Shown here: positions 8,758 to 17,654 of the stretch, in pieces
How the letters are laid out: each line of letters opens with the position of its first letter
Position numbering within the stretch: the first letter of the stretch is position 1
From: Chitinophagales bacterium
Lineage (GTDB): Bacteria; Bacteroidota; Bacteroidia; Chitinophagales; Chitinophagaceae
Length of the DNA stretch: 64,000 nt
Assembly: GCA_017303415.1 (NCBI GenBank)
Contig: JAFLBJ010000001.1
Location: forward strand, 248,001-312,000
Direction of reading: 5' to 3'
Position numbers and translations under genes: made by a program
The notes under the pieces: generated by a model
Told to the model about the DNA's origin: nothing
The model's database searches: none
What the model saw: the letters and a program-made list of their open reading frames with translations, nothing else

Positions 8758-9843
8758 TCAATCAAAGTCCTTATTACTACCTACGGCTACACTTTGTATA
8801 TTCGACACTCCTTTCTTTTGAAGGAAGTTGCCGTCTCCGTAAACCACAAAGGCAACAACCCGAAGCTTGGAAGTATTGTACCCGGCGCCGGTAATTGAGA
8901 TCGTTTGTGATTTTTCGTAAGTGGTACCTTTTACCTGTTTGCTTTTATCGATGGCATCACCATACACATCGGTAATGGTTTTGCGCAGCACCGCATTATG
9001 TACGTAGTTGTTGATGGGGCTTCCGGTAAATCCATTATAATTGTAGCCATAGTTTACCTGGGGATAGACCAGACCATCCTCCAATAAGTAAACAATCAGT
9101 TTCAGGTCAATCGAGGTGGTCACATCAAATTTCACCTTGGTGTTGACAGTGATATCATTTCCATTCAGGCTTGTGTTCAGGGCAAGACCCAGCGGTGCCC
9201 GTTTCGCGAATTCAAGGTCAAGCTGACTATTGTTCTCATTCCAAAAAGAAACACGGCTCAACAATGCACCCGGGTAACCAGGAAGCTGAAACGCACTGGC
9301 CATACTGGAATGGTACTGGAAAAGATAGGGATCGGCTGTACCCTGTCCGCCATGGTTGGCAACCACGATACAATTGGGTTTGGTCGCCGTATATTCTTCC
9401 AGTTTTATACCGACACGGGGACAATAGCCACACCAGGTACCGGTAAAATCTTCCACCAATATTTTTTGACTAAATGCTGAATTACCCGGATCTACCGCTG
9501 TTATGGTTACTTCGGGAGAAATGATGGTCCCTTTCTGGGCTTTTACCTTATAGGTGCCAGGGGTTTCTGTCCAGAATCGTTTGGCAGGACGATTCATATC
9601 ATTGACAAACACAGAAGCACTGGCTGTTACATCCGCGCCATTCTGGTCTTTTACTGTTACCACCACATCTTCAAAGCCATCGGCATTGATGGTGGTTTTA
9701 TCCAGCACAACGGTCAGTGTTTGATCAGGTGGAGGAGGATTGCCACCAGTATCGGTGCCACCACTACCACCTTTGGAACAGGAAATTAAAGTCAGGGAGA
9801 GCAGGACGAATGTCCAGGCAGACAGGTTGAAGTATTTTCTCAT
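8758..9843 (-). CDS. Omp28-related lipoprotein with Ig-like and thioredoxin-like domains
   Basis: This 361-residue protein has a lipobox (LISC, Cys22), a Gly/Pro linker and an Ig-like beta domain (about 40-115). An Omp28-type thioredoxin-like domain follows, with the CxxC pair Cys138/Cys141 in TGTWCGYC. It is probably tethered to the outer membrane. Omp28-type proteins are common surface antigens of Bacteroidota whose exact job is unsettled. It is divergent from the thioredoxin-barrel fusion at 9938, and both carry a CxxC site, so they may share a redox pathway. Confidence 0.85.
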   Translation of the reverse strand: MRKYFNLSAWTFVLLSLTLISCSKGGSGGTDTGGNPPPPDQTLTVVLDKTTINADGFEDVVVTVKDQNGADVTASASVFVNDMNRPAKRFWTETPGTYKVKAQKGTIISPEVTITAVDPGNSAFSQKILVEDFTGTWCGYCPRVGIKLEEYTATKPNCIVVANHGGQGTADPYLFQYHSSMASAFQLPGYPGALLSRVSFWNENNSQLDLEFAKRAPLGLALNTSLNGNDITVNTKVKFDVTTSIDLKLIVYLLEDGLVYPQVNYGYNYNGFTGSPINNYVHNAVLRKTITDVYGDAIDKSKQVKGTTYEKSQTISITGAGYNTSKLRVVAFVVYGDGNFLQKKGVSNIQSVAVGSNKDFD

Positions 9844-9937
9844 GTTTCAGCAGTATGAGGGTCTAAATTATTGAATTTTTGATGTGTTTCCATTTCTTCT
9901 TCGGATAATTGCACATATTTTATAGATACAACGGGTT

Positions 9938-11941
9938 ATGAGAAAGATCTGTCTGCTTATGTTACTGGCCCTTCCTGTGTTGGGCCTTTTTGGTCAGAAT
10001 GAATTACCGGATGTACGAGTTCGTGACCTTCGGGGTGAAGAGTTTCCCTTCCAAAGTCTTGTTTCTTATGGAGATACGGCTGTCATTGTCAGCCTCTGGG
10101 CCACCTGGTGCGTGCCTTGTATTCAGGAACTGGAAGCCATTCATGATCAGTATGCGGACCTGCAAAAAAAGCAGCCCTTCAAGTTGATCGCCATTTCGGT
10201 AGATGATGCCCGCACAACTGCCCGGGTAAAACCCTTTGTGGCCGGACGTGGATGGCCTTTTTTAGTTTATCTCGATCCCAATCAGGACCTGAAGCGTGCG
10301 CTCAATGTCAATGATATCCCTCATGTATTGGTGATCCGCCAGGGAAAGATCGTGTATCAACGAAATGGTTATCTGCCTGGAAGTGAGGCCGATCTTTTTG
10401 CTCATCTGAACGAAGAAAAGACCGACAAGATGGTCGGGCAACTGAGTGGAAGTTTTGAAACCATCACCCAGTTTTACCAAAAGGACAACAAGATCGGTGC
10501 AGTTTTACCAGCAGACAGGGTAGGCTCGAATAATTATCTCAAACTGGATTATTCCTATAAACAATTTACCGCCGGGGTACAATTTGAATCCTATCTCCCT
10601 TCCCTGCCCCAGTTCTTTGATCAATTCACCATTCTGCAGGAAAGCAAATTGGTAAATAAGTACTTCCGTTACCAAAATCAAACCTTTGGGGTAATGGTGG
10701 GTAATTTCTATGAACAATTCGGAAGCGGACTGATCTTCCGATCCTGGGAGAACCGGCAGATCGGCATCAACAACGCCCTCGAAGGCGCAGCCTTTTATCT
10801 GCAACCCCTTCCCTTTATTCACCTGAAAGGGGTGTATGGCAAACCAAGAAAACTCTTTCAGCAAGCCAATGGCATTGTTCGGGGAATAGATGGAACCATT
10901 GACCTGACCGGTACAGGTACGGAGAAAAAAACCCGTGTTTCGATTGGCGGAAGCTATGTTTCCCGCTATCAGGAATACACGGGCCCTGATCCGGATTTTC
11001 CTGCTACCGTTAAATCAGGTGCCGCCCGGTTGGAGATCGCCGGGGCCTCTGCCTCCCTGAATGTGGAATACGTTGGAAAAGGAAGTGACCCTCATTTGCT
11101 CAATGGATATGATAAGGCAAAAGGAAAGGCTCTATTGATCAATGGAAACTGGACCCGGAAAAACATTGGCCTCAGCCTCACTTACCGTGGTATTCAAAAC
11201 ATGGATTTCCGCGGCGAACGCGAAGCAAGCGGTTCTCTGTTGCCGGTCAATTTCATTCCCGCCCTTACCAAACAACATGACTACCTTACTACCAATATTT
11301 ATGTGTACAATGCCCAGTCACTGGGTGAAACAGGAGGTCAGTTTGAACTCTTCTTTCTACTACCCGAAGGGTCTGCACTTGGTGGTAAATCAGGAGGGCG
11401 ATTGAGCCTGAATTTCTCCCATTACCAGGGATTGAACAGTGATGGCAGTCTCTTTGCTGGTGGCGGCGAAAAATATTTTCAGGATATGAGTATAGAATGG
11501 AAAAAGAAATGGAGCAGCCGTTTTCACAGTACCTTATCCCTGCATAAACTGTTTTACAATAAATCGGTCATTGAAGGAGGTATAGATCCCGATATCAATG
11601 CGGCCATGGTGGTATGGAACAGTACCTATCAATTTGCCCCACAGAAAGCCCTTCGGTTTGAGTTGCAACATTTGTTTACCAAAAATGACCGGGGTAATTG
11701 GGCGGCTGCGGTAACGGAATTCAGTTTTGCCCCTAAATGGATCTTCTTTTTATCCGATCTATATAATTATGATGTAACCGATATTCATTACCCCACCATC
11801 GGTGGTGTGTACACCAAAGGAGGAACCCGGTTAGGGGTTACCTATGGTCGTCAGCGTGCTGGCTTGTTCTGTGTGGGTGGTGTTTGTCGCTCGGTACCCG
11901 CAACGAGTGGGGCAACGGTTACGCTAAGCACGAGGTTTTAA
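9938..11941 (+). CDS. TlpA-like thioredoxin domain fused to an outer-membrane beta-barrel (DUF6029-like)
   Basis: This 667-residue protein has a signal peptide to about residue 20 and a TlpA-like domain (22-160) with Cys58 and Cys61 (WCVPC) and a cis-proline in DIPH. About 490 residues of alternating beta pattern follow, resembling DUF6029 barrels (GNFYEQFGSG, SWENRQIGINN). It ends in STRF; a terminal Phe is the usual barrel signature. The fusion puts a CxxC thioredoxin at the periplasmic mouth of an outer-membrane pore. The divergent Omp28 neighbour also has a CxxC. The family name of the barrel is from memory; the fusion itself is plain in one uninterrupted frame. Confidence 0.82.
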   Translation: MRKICLLMLLALPVLGLFGQNELPDVRVRDLRGEEFPFQSLVSYGDTAVIVSLWATWCVPCIQELEAIHDQYADLQKKQPFKLIAISVDDARTTARVKPFVAGRGWPFLVYLDPNQDLKRALNVNDIPHVLVIRQGKIVYQRNGYLPGSEADLFAHLNEEKTDKMVGQLSGSFETITQFYQKDNKIGAVLPADRVGSNNYLKLDYSYKQFTAGVQFESYLPSLPQFFDQFTILQESKLVNKYFRYQNQTFGVMVGNFYEQFGSGLIFRSWENRQIGINNALEGAAFYLQPLPFIHLKGVYGKPRKLFQQANGIVRGIDGTIDLTGTGTEKKTRVSIGGSYVSRYQEYTGPDPDFPATVKSGAARLEIAGASASLNVEYVGKGSDPHLLNGYDKAKGKALLINGNWTRKNIGLSLTYRGIQNMDFRGEREASGSLLPVNFIPALTKQHDYLTTNIYVYNAQSLGETGGQFELFFLLPEGSALGGKSGGRLSLNFSHYQGLNSDGSLFAGGGEKYFQDMSIEWKKKWSSRFHSTLSLHKLFYNKSVIEGGIDPDINAAMVVWNSTYQFAPQKALRFELQHLFTKNDRGNWAAAVTEFSFAPKWIFFLSDLYNYDVTDIHYPTIGGVYTKGGTRLGVTYGRQRAGLFCVGGVCRSVPATSGATVTLSTRF

Positions 11942-12895
11942 TTAAAACACCCCTTTCACTACATCTACTACCACCTGGGCCTTGCCCAGTGTATAATAGT
12001 GAAGTACGGGGACACCGTATTTTTTTAATTCTTTGGATTGCTGGATCAGCCATTCCACCCCGACCTTGGTTACTTCATCATCCTTTTTACATTCTGCAAT
12101 AGCACTGGAGAGGTCATCGGGTATATCTACATGAAATGTTTTGGGTAAAACAGTCAGGTGCTTCTTGGACGTTATGGCTTTTAGTCCTGGAATGATCGGC
12201 ACATTGATACCGGCTGCTTTGCAACGATCCACAAAGTCAAAATACTTTTTGTTGTCGAAGAACATCTGTGTCACGATGTACTCGGCGCCTTCATCTACTT
12301 TGGCCTTCAGGTAGCGCAGATCGGCATCCAGATTGGGTGCCTCAAAGTGTTTTTCGGGATAACCTGCCACGCCTGCGCAGAATTTGGTGTAAACGGCACT
12401 TTTCAGGTCCTCTTCCAAATACTGGCCCCGGTTCATGCTCATTACCTGTTTCAGCAGGTCGATCGCATATTTGTGTCCATGGGGATCAGGTTCAAAAAAA
12501 CTCATGTTTTTGGGGGCATCGCCTCTAAGTACCAGCACATTATCTATCCCGAGGAAGTTCAGGTCGATCAATGCGTCTTCGGTCTCCTGGCGGCTAAAAC
12601 CTCCACAGATCAGGTGGGCAACGGCATCGATCTTATACCGGTTCATGATAGCCGCGCAAATACCAACGGTTCCGGGGCGCTTGCGGATCTCCACCTGCTC
12701 AAATGTGCCATCCGGTTTCTTTTTAAACATGCTTTCGCTCCGGTGGTAGGTAACATTGATAAAAGAAGGCTTGAATTCCATCAAAGGGTCCAGGTGGTCG
12801 TAAAGGGCCTGGATGCCTTTTCCTTTCAAAGGGGGTAGGACCTCAAATGAAACAATGGTTCCTTTGGCTTGCTGTATATGGTCGGTGACTTTCAT
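11942..12895 (-). CDS. metF: Methylenetetrahydrofolate reductase
   Basis: This 317-residue protein has the normal length and TIM-barrel pattern of MetF. The catalytic Glu lies in SFEVLPP near residue 18. NVTYH, GDAPK and the MFFDN segment are typical of the FAD and folate site. The enzyme reduces 5,10-methylene- to 5-methyl-tetrahydrofolate with FAD, supplying methyl groups for methionine synthesis. Its promoter is one of the clearest in the window (12917-12947). The gene converges directly on the thioredoxin-barrel gene, with stop codons touching. Confidence 0.95.
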   Translation of the reverse strand: MKVTDHIQQAKGTIVSFEVLPPLKGKGIQALYDHLDPLMEFKPSFINVTYHRSESMFKKKPDGTFEQVEIRKRPGTVGICAAIMNRYKIDAVAHLICGGFSRQETEDALIDLNFLGIDNVLVLRGDAPKNMSFFEPDPHGHKYAIDLLKQVMSMNRGQYLEEDLKSAVYTKFCAGVAGYPEKHFEAPNLDADLRYLKAKVDEGAEYIVTQMFFDNKKYFDFVDRCKAAGINVPIIPGLKAITSKKHLTVLPKTFHVDIPDDLSSAIAECKKDDEVTKVGVEWLIQQSKELKKYGVPVLHYYTLGKAQVVVDVVKGVF

Positions 12896-12916
12896 TCTTT
12901 GTTAAAAAATTGAATG

Positions 12917-12947
12917 CAAAGCTAATCAGGAGCGGGGATTAGTCAAA
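12917..12947 (-). promoter_or_regulatory. metF promoter: TTTG, 19 bp, TAGCTTTG
   Basis: On the minus strand TTTG (12947-12944) is followed after 19 bp by TAGCTTTG (12924-12917), matching both Bacteroidota promoter elements and their spacing. The metF ATG is 21 bp further on. Confidence 0.75.
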
Positions 12948-12977
12948 TACTGAGGCAAAGTTTTTAATTTGCAGGCT

Positions 12978-13754
12978 ATGAAAGTCACTATTCGCACTCA
13001 GGACCTTGTGAAACGCTACCGGAACAGGACCGTGGTCGACCATGTGTCCGTATCGGTAAGCCAGGGAGAGATCGTGGGATTGCTGGGCCCGAATGGTGCG
13101 GGGAAGACGACCACCTTCTACCAGGTGGTGGGCCTGATACGCCCGGATGAGGGGAATGTGTACCTGGATGACCTGAATATCACCAAATTGCCCATGTATA
13201 AGCGGGCAAAAATGGGAATAGGTTACCTGCCACAGGAAGCTTCGGTATTTCGTAAGCTGAGTGTGGAAGATAATATCTCCGCGATCCTGGAAATGACCAA
13301 ACTCACCCGGCAACAACAAAAGGAAAGACTGGAATCGCTTTTAAGCGAATTCAGGCTAACCCATGTACGCAAGAACAATGGGGATGTATTAAGCGGTGGT
13401 GAAAGACGCAGAACCGAGATTGCCCGCGCCCTGGCGGTAGATCCAAAATTCATTTTACTGGATGAACCCTTTGCCGGTATCGACCCGATCGCGGTAGAGG
13501 ATATTCAGACCATTGTAGCCAAACTCAAGTTTAAGAATATCGGTATCCTCATCACGGATCATAATGTTACCGAGACCCTCTCTATTTGTGACCGCGCCTA
13601 TCTCCTTATCGAAGGCAAGATCTTCAAACATGGCAAAGCCGAAGAACTCGCCGAAGACGAACAAGTCCGCCGCCTCTACCTTGGCCGAAACTTTGAGTTA
13701 AAACGCAAGGACTACCTGTACGATGAGATACAGCAGGAAGAGGGAGAAAGGTAA
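12978..13754 (+). CDS. lptB: Lipopolysaccharide export ABC transporter ATPase LptB
   Basis: The ATG at 12978 gives 258 residues; the TTG at 12969 is a poorer start. All ABC ATPase motifs are present: Walker [10 protein letters not shown] (37-45), Q-loop YLPQEASVF, signature LSGGERRR, Walker [14 protein letters not shown] and the switch His in TDHNV. The [15 protein letters not shown] stretch is the LptB-specific form. The protein powers LPS extraction from the inner membrane by LptFG. No lptFG or lptC genes are adjacent. The C-terminal tail of about 20 residues is longer than in E. coli. Confidence 0.93.
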   Translation: MKVTIRTQDLVKRYRNRTVVDHVSVSVSQGEIVGLLGPNGAGKTTTFYQVVGLIRPDEGNVYLDDLNITKLPMYKRAKMGIGYLPQEASVFRKLSVEDNISAILEMTKLTRQQQKERLESLLSEFRLTHVRKNNGDVLSGGERRRTEIARALAVDPKFILLDEPFAGIDPIAVEDIQTIVAKLKFKNIGILITDHNVTETLSICDRAYLLIEGKIFKHGKAEELAEDEQVRRLYLGRNFELKRKDYLYDEIQQEEGER

Positions 13755-14019
13755 GGCCTCAAAACGCAGTTCCCCCAAACCGAGGCTGTTTGACCAAAAA
13801 CTGAAAACCGCTCACCCTGCGCTCCTACGGAGCGCAAATGCAATTTCGATTTCGTGGGCTACCGGCCCGGTGCTCCTAGGGAGCACATTTGAATTCTTGC
13901 ATGCCAATTTTCAACATTAAATAACGAATGAGCATCAACAAATCCCTTTCACCGACCCACGAAGACCTTTTTTCCAGTGCTCCGTAGGAGCACAGGGTAG
14001 GAAGCACAAGGTCGATGCC
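13755..14019. repeat. REP-like palindrome cluster beside the transposase
   Basis: This gene-free stretch holds three short perfect palindromes with 3-nt loops. They are 13818-13836 (8-bp stem, core GCTCC-TAC-GGAGC), 13870-13886 (GTGCTCC-TAG-GGAGCAC) and 13977-13993 (GTGCTCC-GTA-GGAGCAC). The first and third are inverted copies of one element: both read ACCCTG before the stem when oriented alike. The third ends 27 bp from the stop of the TnpA-like gene. This is the arrangement of REP elements around a REP-associated tyrosine transposase. The first palindrome could also end the lptB transcript. Confidence 0.7.
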
Positions 14020-14481
14020 CTAATCAGGTTTTGTGAATAAATATTTCTGCTCGTAGTCAATGCCTCTCTTTTGAAGTATTCGCTCAAACTCCGCGTTAAA
14101 GTTCACTTTCGAGTGGTGCGCTTCCTGATTGATAATATAATTGATCACTCTATTTAGTTGTGATTTTGAATAGCTAAATGCCCCAAATCCCTCCTGCCAA
14201 GCGAATCGGTCTTCACAGAACCCATTATCTTTAATCCATACCGTGCTTCTTGTCTTGATCAATTTAACCAAATCAGAAAGAGATTGGTTCGGGCGCAACC
14301 CTATCAGGATATGTATATGATCGGGCATGCTATTCACCTGAATAACCTTATGCCCACTTTGTCGGATAATACCGGAGATATATTCATGCAACCTCTCTTT
14401 CCACTCGGTTGCAATCATCGCTCGACGATATTTCACCGCAAAAACCAAATGCACATGCAATTGTGTAAAGGTATTGGCCAT
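14020..14481 (-). mobile_element. IS200/IS605-like Y1 transposase, REP-associated (RAYT-like)
   Basis: The ATG at 14481 gives 153 residues, the size of single-domain Y1 transposases. The HUH metal site is the HIH of DHIHILIG. The catalytic Tyr is expected in YIINQEAHH near residue 120. TQLHVHLVFAVKYRR at the N terminus is typical of TnpA. There is no TnpB/IscB partner and no obvious IS left and right ends; instead GGAGC palindromes lie just downstream (13818-13993). RAYTs are domesticated relatives that move or copy REP palindromes. The frame is intact, so it may be active. A plain IS200 element remains possible. Confidence 0.85.
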
Positions 14482-14560
14482 TAGTTCAAAAATAATAATG
14501 AACCTGCTTGAAGCCTGTGTATTCCCCCCACTCATTTCACGTTTTTTTCCCAAATAATTC

Positions 14561-14568
14561 TATCTTTC
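14561..14568 (+). promoter_or_regulatory. -7-like box TATCTTTC before the GH3-type enzyme gene
   Basis: One mismatch to TAnnTTTG. It ends 6 bp before the ATG at 14575, so any leader would be very short. Confidence 0.4.
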
Positions 14569-14574
14569 CACCAC

Positions 14575-16098
14575 ATGAAATTGCTTAGCCCCGCGATATC
14601 TTCCCTGGCCCGTATGCGCATGTGGCGTATTGAAGCCTGGATGAATAATCCCATCAACGCGCAACGGGATGTATTGCAGGGATTGGTTACCCAGGCCCAA
14701 TACACAGAATTCGGACGACAGTACAATTTCCCTTCCCTTTTCTCGATCAGTGAATTCAAAAAAACTGTCCCGATCCATGAATACACTGACCTTAAGCCGC
14801 AAATCCAACGGATCATGGAAGGGGAACAAAATATTCTCTGGGATACACCGGTCTTCTGGTTTGCCAAAAGCAGCGGCACCACCAGCGAAAAAAGTAAATT
14901 CATCCCCGTCAGCGATGAAAGCCTGAATGACTGCCATTACAAAGCAGCCAAAGATGTGCTGACCATTTACTATAATTCAAATCCCGATTCTGAATTATTA
15001 ACCGGTAAAGGACTGGTCATCGGCGGCAGCCATACCATTAATCCCATGAACAGCGATGCCCAGTATGGTGACCTTAGCGCTGTGCTACTCCAAAATTCTC
15101 CTTTCTGGGGACATTGGCTCCGGACCCCTGACCTAAGTATCGCACTCATGGAAGAATGGGAAAGTAAGATCGAATACCTGGCACACAACACCATCAATGA
15201 GGTGGTGACCTCCATATCGGGTGTACCTACCTGGACCCTGGTGCTTTTCAAACGCATTCTGGAGATCACCGGTAAACATACCATCAGCGAAGTGTGGCCC
15301 CATCTGGAATTATACATGCATGGTGGCGTATCCTTCACTCCCTATCGTGAACAATTCCGAAAGATCATTGGAAAAGAAATTCACTACCTGGAAATGTACA
15401 ATGCCAGCGAAGGGTTCTTTGCTGCTCAGGATATTCCGGGTGATGAAGGCATGCTCCTTTTCCTGGATCATGGCATATTTTATGAATTCATGCCTGTGGG
15501 GGAATACGGCAAAGAAAACCCGGAAACCATTGGCCTTGACCATGTGGAGATCGGTCGGCATTACGCCCCGGTGATCAGCACCAACGGCGGCCTCTGGCGT
15601 TACCTGGTAGGAGATACTATTCAATTCACCTCTACATATCCATTCAGGATCAAAGTAAGCGGGCGGCTCAAACATTTTATCAATGCGTTTGGCGAAGAAG
15701 TGATCGTAGATAATACCGATCACGCCATTGCCGAAGCCTGTAAAAAAACGGGGGCAGTGATCAGTGATTATACAGCAGGACCCGTTTATTTCTCCGATCA
15801 GCACAATGGTTGCCATGAATGGCTGATTGAATTTGAGAAAGAACCCGCAGACCTGCATCAATTCACCATCGAAATGGACGCTTCCCTCAAAAAGATCAAT
15901 AGCGATTACGAAGCCAAGCGCTACCGGGATATCGCCCTTGAACTTCCCCTGGTTAAATCGATTCCCGTGGGCACCTTCAAGGAATGGCTAAAAATAAAAG
16001 AGAAATTAGGCGGCCAACATAAAGTGCCAAGACTGAGCAATGACCGGAAAATCCTTGAGGAAATCCTCGCTTTAACCAATAACTTCGCGCATCCGTGA
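14575..16098 (+). CDS. GH3 (auxin-responsive promoter) family acyl-adenylating enzyme
   Basis: This 507-residue protein matches the GH3 family of the adenylate-forming superfamily along its length. FAKSSGTTSEKSKFIP (about 102-117) is the ATP/phosphate-binding motif, YMHGGVSFTPY and YNASEGFFAAQD the acyl-adenylate site, and WRYLVGDTI the third motif. Plant GH3 enzymes conjugate amino acids to hormones; the Bacteroidota homologues are uncharacterised and may activate a fatty or aromatic acid. This has nothing to do with glycoside hydrolase family 3. fabG follows 60 bp later. The last codons and the TGA lie in a repeat word (16091-16136). Confidence 0.85.
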   Translation: MKLLSPAISSLARMRMWRIEAWMNNPINAQRDVLQGLVTQAQYTEFGRQYNFPSLFSISEFKKTVPIHEYTDLKPQIQRIMEGEQNILWDTPVFWFAKSSGTTSEKSKFIPVSDESLNDCHYKAAKDVLTIYYNSNPDSELLTGKGLVIGGSHTINPMNSDAQYGDLSAVLLQNSPFWGHWLRTPDLSIALMEEWESKIEYLAHNTINEVVTSISGVPTWTLVLFKRILEITGKHTISEVWPHLELYMHGGVSFTPYREQFRKIIGKEIHYLEMYNASEGFFAAQDIPGDEGMLLFLDHGIFYEFMPVGEYGKENPETIGLDHVEIGRHYAPVISTNGGLWRYLVGDTIQFTSTYPFRIKVSGRLKHFINAFGEEVIVDNTDHAIAEACKKTGAVISDYTAGPVYFSDQHNGCHEWLIEFEKEPADLHQFTIEMDASLKKINSDYEAKRYRDIALELPLVKSIPVGTFKEWLKIKEKLGGQHKVPRLSNDRKILEEILALTNNFAHP

Positions 16099-16136
16099 AA
16101 TCCGTGTAATCCCCTGGATTATTGGATTCCACGGAT
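16091..16136. repeat. Periodic hairpin, ATCCGTGAA word (period 9), at the end of the GH3-type gene
   Basis: The left arm (16091-16112) repeats ATCCGTGNA; the right arm (16116-16136) is its imperfect complement. The TGA stop of the upstream gene (16096-16098) is part of the first repeat word. fabG starts 23 bp later. Confidence 0.65.
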
Positions 16137-16158
16137 CAATTAGATTAAAATTCGAAAA

Positions 16159-16914
16159 ATGAAACTGCTCTCTGGAAAAACAGCCATCGTTACTGGTGCC
16201 GCCCGTGGAATCGGCGAAGCCGTTGCCCTGAAATTTGCCGAACATGGCGCCAACATCGCTTTTACCTATGTAAGTGATAGCAGCCGCGACCGGGCCGCCC
16301 AATTAGAAGCCCGTCTAACCACCCTGGGCGTAAAGGCCAAAGCCTACCAAAGCAATGCCGGTGATGCCGCCCAATGTGAATCACTGGTCAATGAAGTGAT
16401 CAAAGAATTTGGTACGGTTGATATCCTGGTCAATAATGCCGGTATATCCAAAGACAATCTTCTTCTTCGCCTCACCCCCGATCAATGGGATGAGGTGATC
16501 CGTGTGAACCTGAATAGCGTATTCTACATGACCAAACAGGTGATACGACCCATGATGAAGGCCCGCTCAGGTTCCATCATCAATATGAGCTCCGTGATCG
16601 GCGAAATGGGAAATGCCGGCCAAACCAGCTATGCTGCGTCCAAAGCAGGTATTCTTGGTTTTACAAAAAGTGTAGCCAAAGAATTGGGAAGCCGTAACGT
16701 ACGGTGCAATGCCATTGCCCCGGGTTTTGTTGAAACCGATATGACCAGCTACCTGAAAGAAGGTGAAGCAGGTGAAAAATACAAGGCCGGCATTCCGCTT
16801 GGACGGTTCGCCTCCGGGGAAGATATTGCGAATACCGCGCTTTATCTGGCCAGCGATATGTCATCCTATGTCACCGGACAAACGATCAGTGTTTGCGGAG
16901 GGCTGAATATTTAA
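16159..16914 (+). CDS. fabG: 3-oxoacyl-[acyl-carrier-protein] reductase
   Basis: This 251-residue short-chain dehydrogenase has the NADPH motif TGAARGIG (12-19), NNAG near 95, the catalytic Ser in MSSVIGEMGNAG, and YAASK with the Tyr and Lys. NPNVRCNAIAPGF-type residues and the VTGQTISVCGG end are characteristic of FabG. It reduces 3-oxoacyl-ACP in fatty acid elongation. The neighbouring acyl-adenylating enzyme suggests a lipid context, although another SDR substrate is possible because a second SDR occurs in the window (58283). Confidence 0.9.
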   Translation: MKLLSGKTAIVTGAARGIGEAVALKFAEHGANIAFTYVSDSSRDRAAQLEARLTTLGVKAKAYQSNAGDAAQCESLVNEVIKEFGTVDILVNNAGISKDNLLLRLTPDQWDEVIRVNLNSVFYMTKQVIRPMMKARSGSIINMSSVIGEMGNAGQTSYAASKAGILGFTKSVAKELGSRNVRCNAIAPGFVETDMTSYLKEGEAGEKYKAGIPLGRFASGEDIANTALYLASDMSSYVTGQTISVCGGLNI

Positions 16915-16922
16915 TTCTAAAA

Positions 16923-17558
16923 TTATCCCTCAATTCGCAACCCTTTCCGATTGATATAATGATGCCAGAATAGCATCGTGGCAATGGTGCGATAAGGTTT
17001 CCATGCCTGACTAATGTCCTCCAGCTCATTTTTTGTGGTATGCGGAGCCAATGCTTTTACATGCTTGATGCTGTTCACCAGGGCAATATCTCCCAATGGA
17101 AAAATATCGGGGCGTTGTAAAACATGAATAAGGTAAATGTCAACGGTCCAGTCGCCAATCCCTTTAAGTGATTTCAGCCGTTCGCGAATGGAAGCTTCAT
17201 CCTGCGTTGCCAGTTTACGCAACGAAAGCGCGCCTGAATCAATCTCCTGTGCCAGGCCTCTGACATACCCGATCTTTTGCCGGCTGAAATAACAAGCCCT
17301 CAATTCTTCATCAGTCAGGGATAAAATCTTTCCGGGAGTTACGCGGCCTGTTTTTTCTTTTAATTTTTTATACGCCGCATAAGCAGCAGCTAAGGAAACC
17401 TGTTGCTCAAGAATAGTAAGTACAAGCGTTTGAAAAGTATTGGGGCGCGACCACATGGGTGGGTAGCCATAAGTATCCAGGATCAATTGCAAATGTGCAT
17501 CCTTTCGGGCGAGCTTGCGACATAGGGCGTGAAAATTGGCGGCAGAGAAAGGAGACAT
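16923..17558 (-). CDS. HhH-GPD DNA glycosylase, AlkA-like
   Basis: This 211-residue protein has the helix-hairpin-helix LKGIGDWTVDIYL (about 127-139) followed by the catalytic Asp region FPLGDIAL, as in 3-methyladenine DNA glycosylase II. It should remove alkylated purines in base excision repair. It is shorter than E. coli AlkA because the N-terminal TBP-like domain is missing; this matches the Mag1-like short form. No 4Fe-4S Cys cluster is present, so an EndoIII/MutY role is unlikely. It is convergent with fabG; stop codons are 8 bp apart. Confidence 0.88.
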   Translation of the reverse strand: MSPFSAANFHALCRKLARKDAHLQLILDTYGYPPMWSRPNTFQTLVLTILEQQVSLAAAYAAYKKLKEKTGRVTPGKILSLTDEELRACYFSRQKIGYVRGLAQEIDSGALSLRKLATQDEASIRERLKSLKGIGDWTVDIYLIHVLQRPDIFPLGDIALVNSIKHVKALAPHTTKNELEDISQAWKPYRTIATMLFWHHYINRKGLRIEG

Positions 17559-17571
17559 AGCGTATGAAATT

Positions 17572-17654
17572 AGGAATAAAAAATGAAAAATCAGGAATAA
17601 GGAAACCGATTAGAAATGTTCTCTCAGTTCCTTATTCCTGATTTTTTATTCCTT
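17572..17654. repeat. Periodic hairpin, AGGAATAA-type words (period 7), downstream of the enoyl-CoA hydratase
   Basis: The left arm (17572-17605) is read in heptads TTAGGAA, TAAAAAA, TGAAAAA, TCAGGAA, TAAGGAA. The right arm (17628-17654) is its complement lacking exactly one 7-bp unit. The right arm runs into the TAA stop of the hydratase gene (17653-17655). On that gene's transcript the purine-rich arm comes first. Confidence 0.75.

Noticed and set aside
13818..13836. The palindrome after lptB as a simple intrinsic terminator
   Set aside because: No T-tract follows, and two more copies lie nearby, one inverted, beside a Y1 transposase; a REP element explains it better, though it may also terminate transcription.
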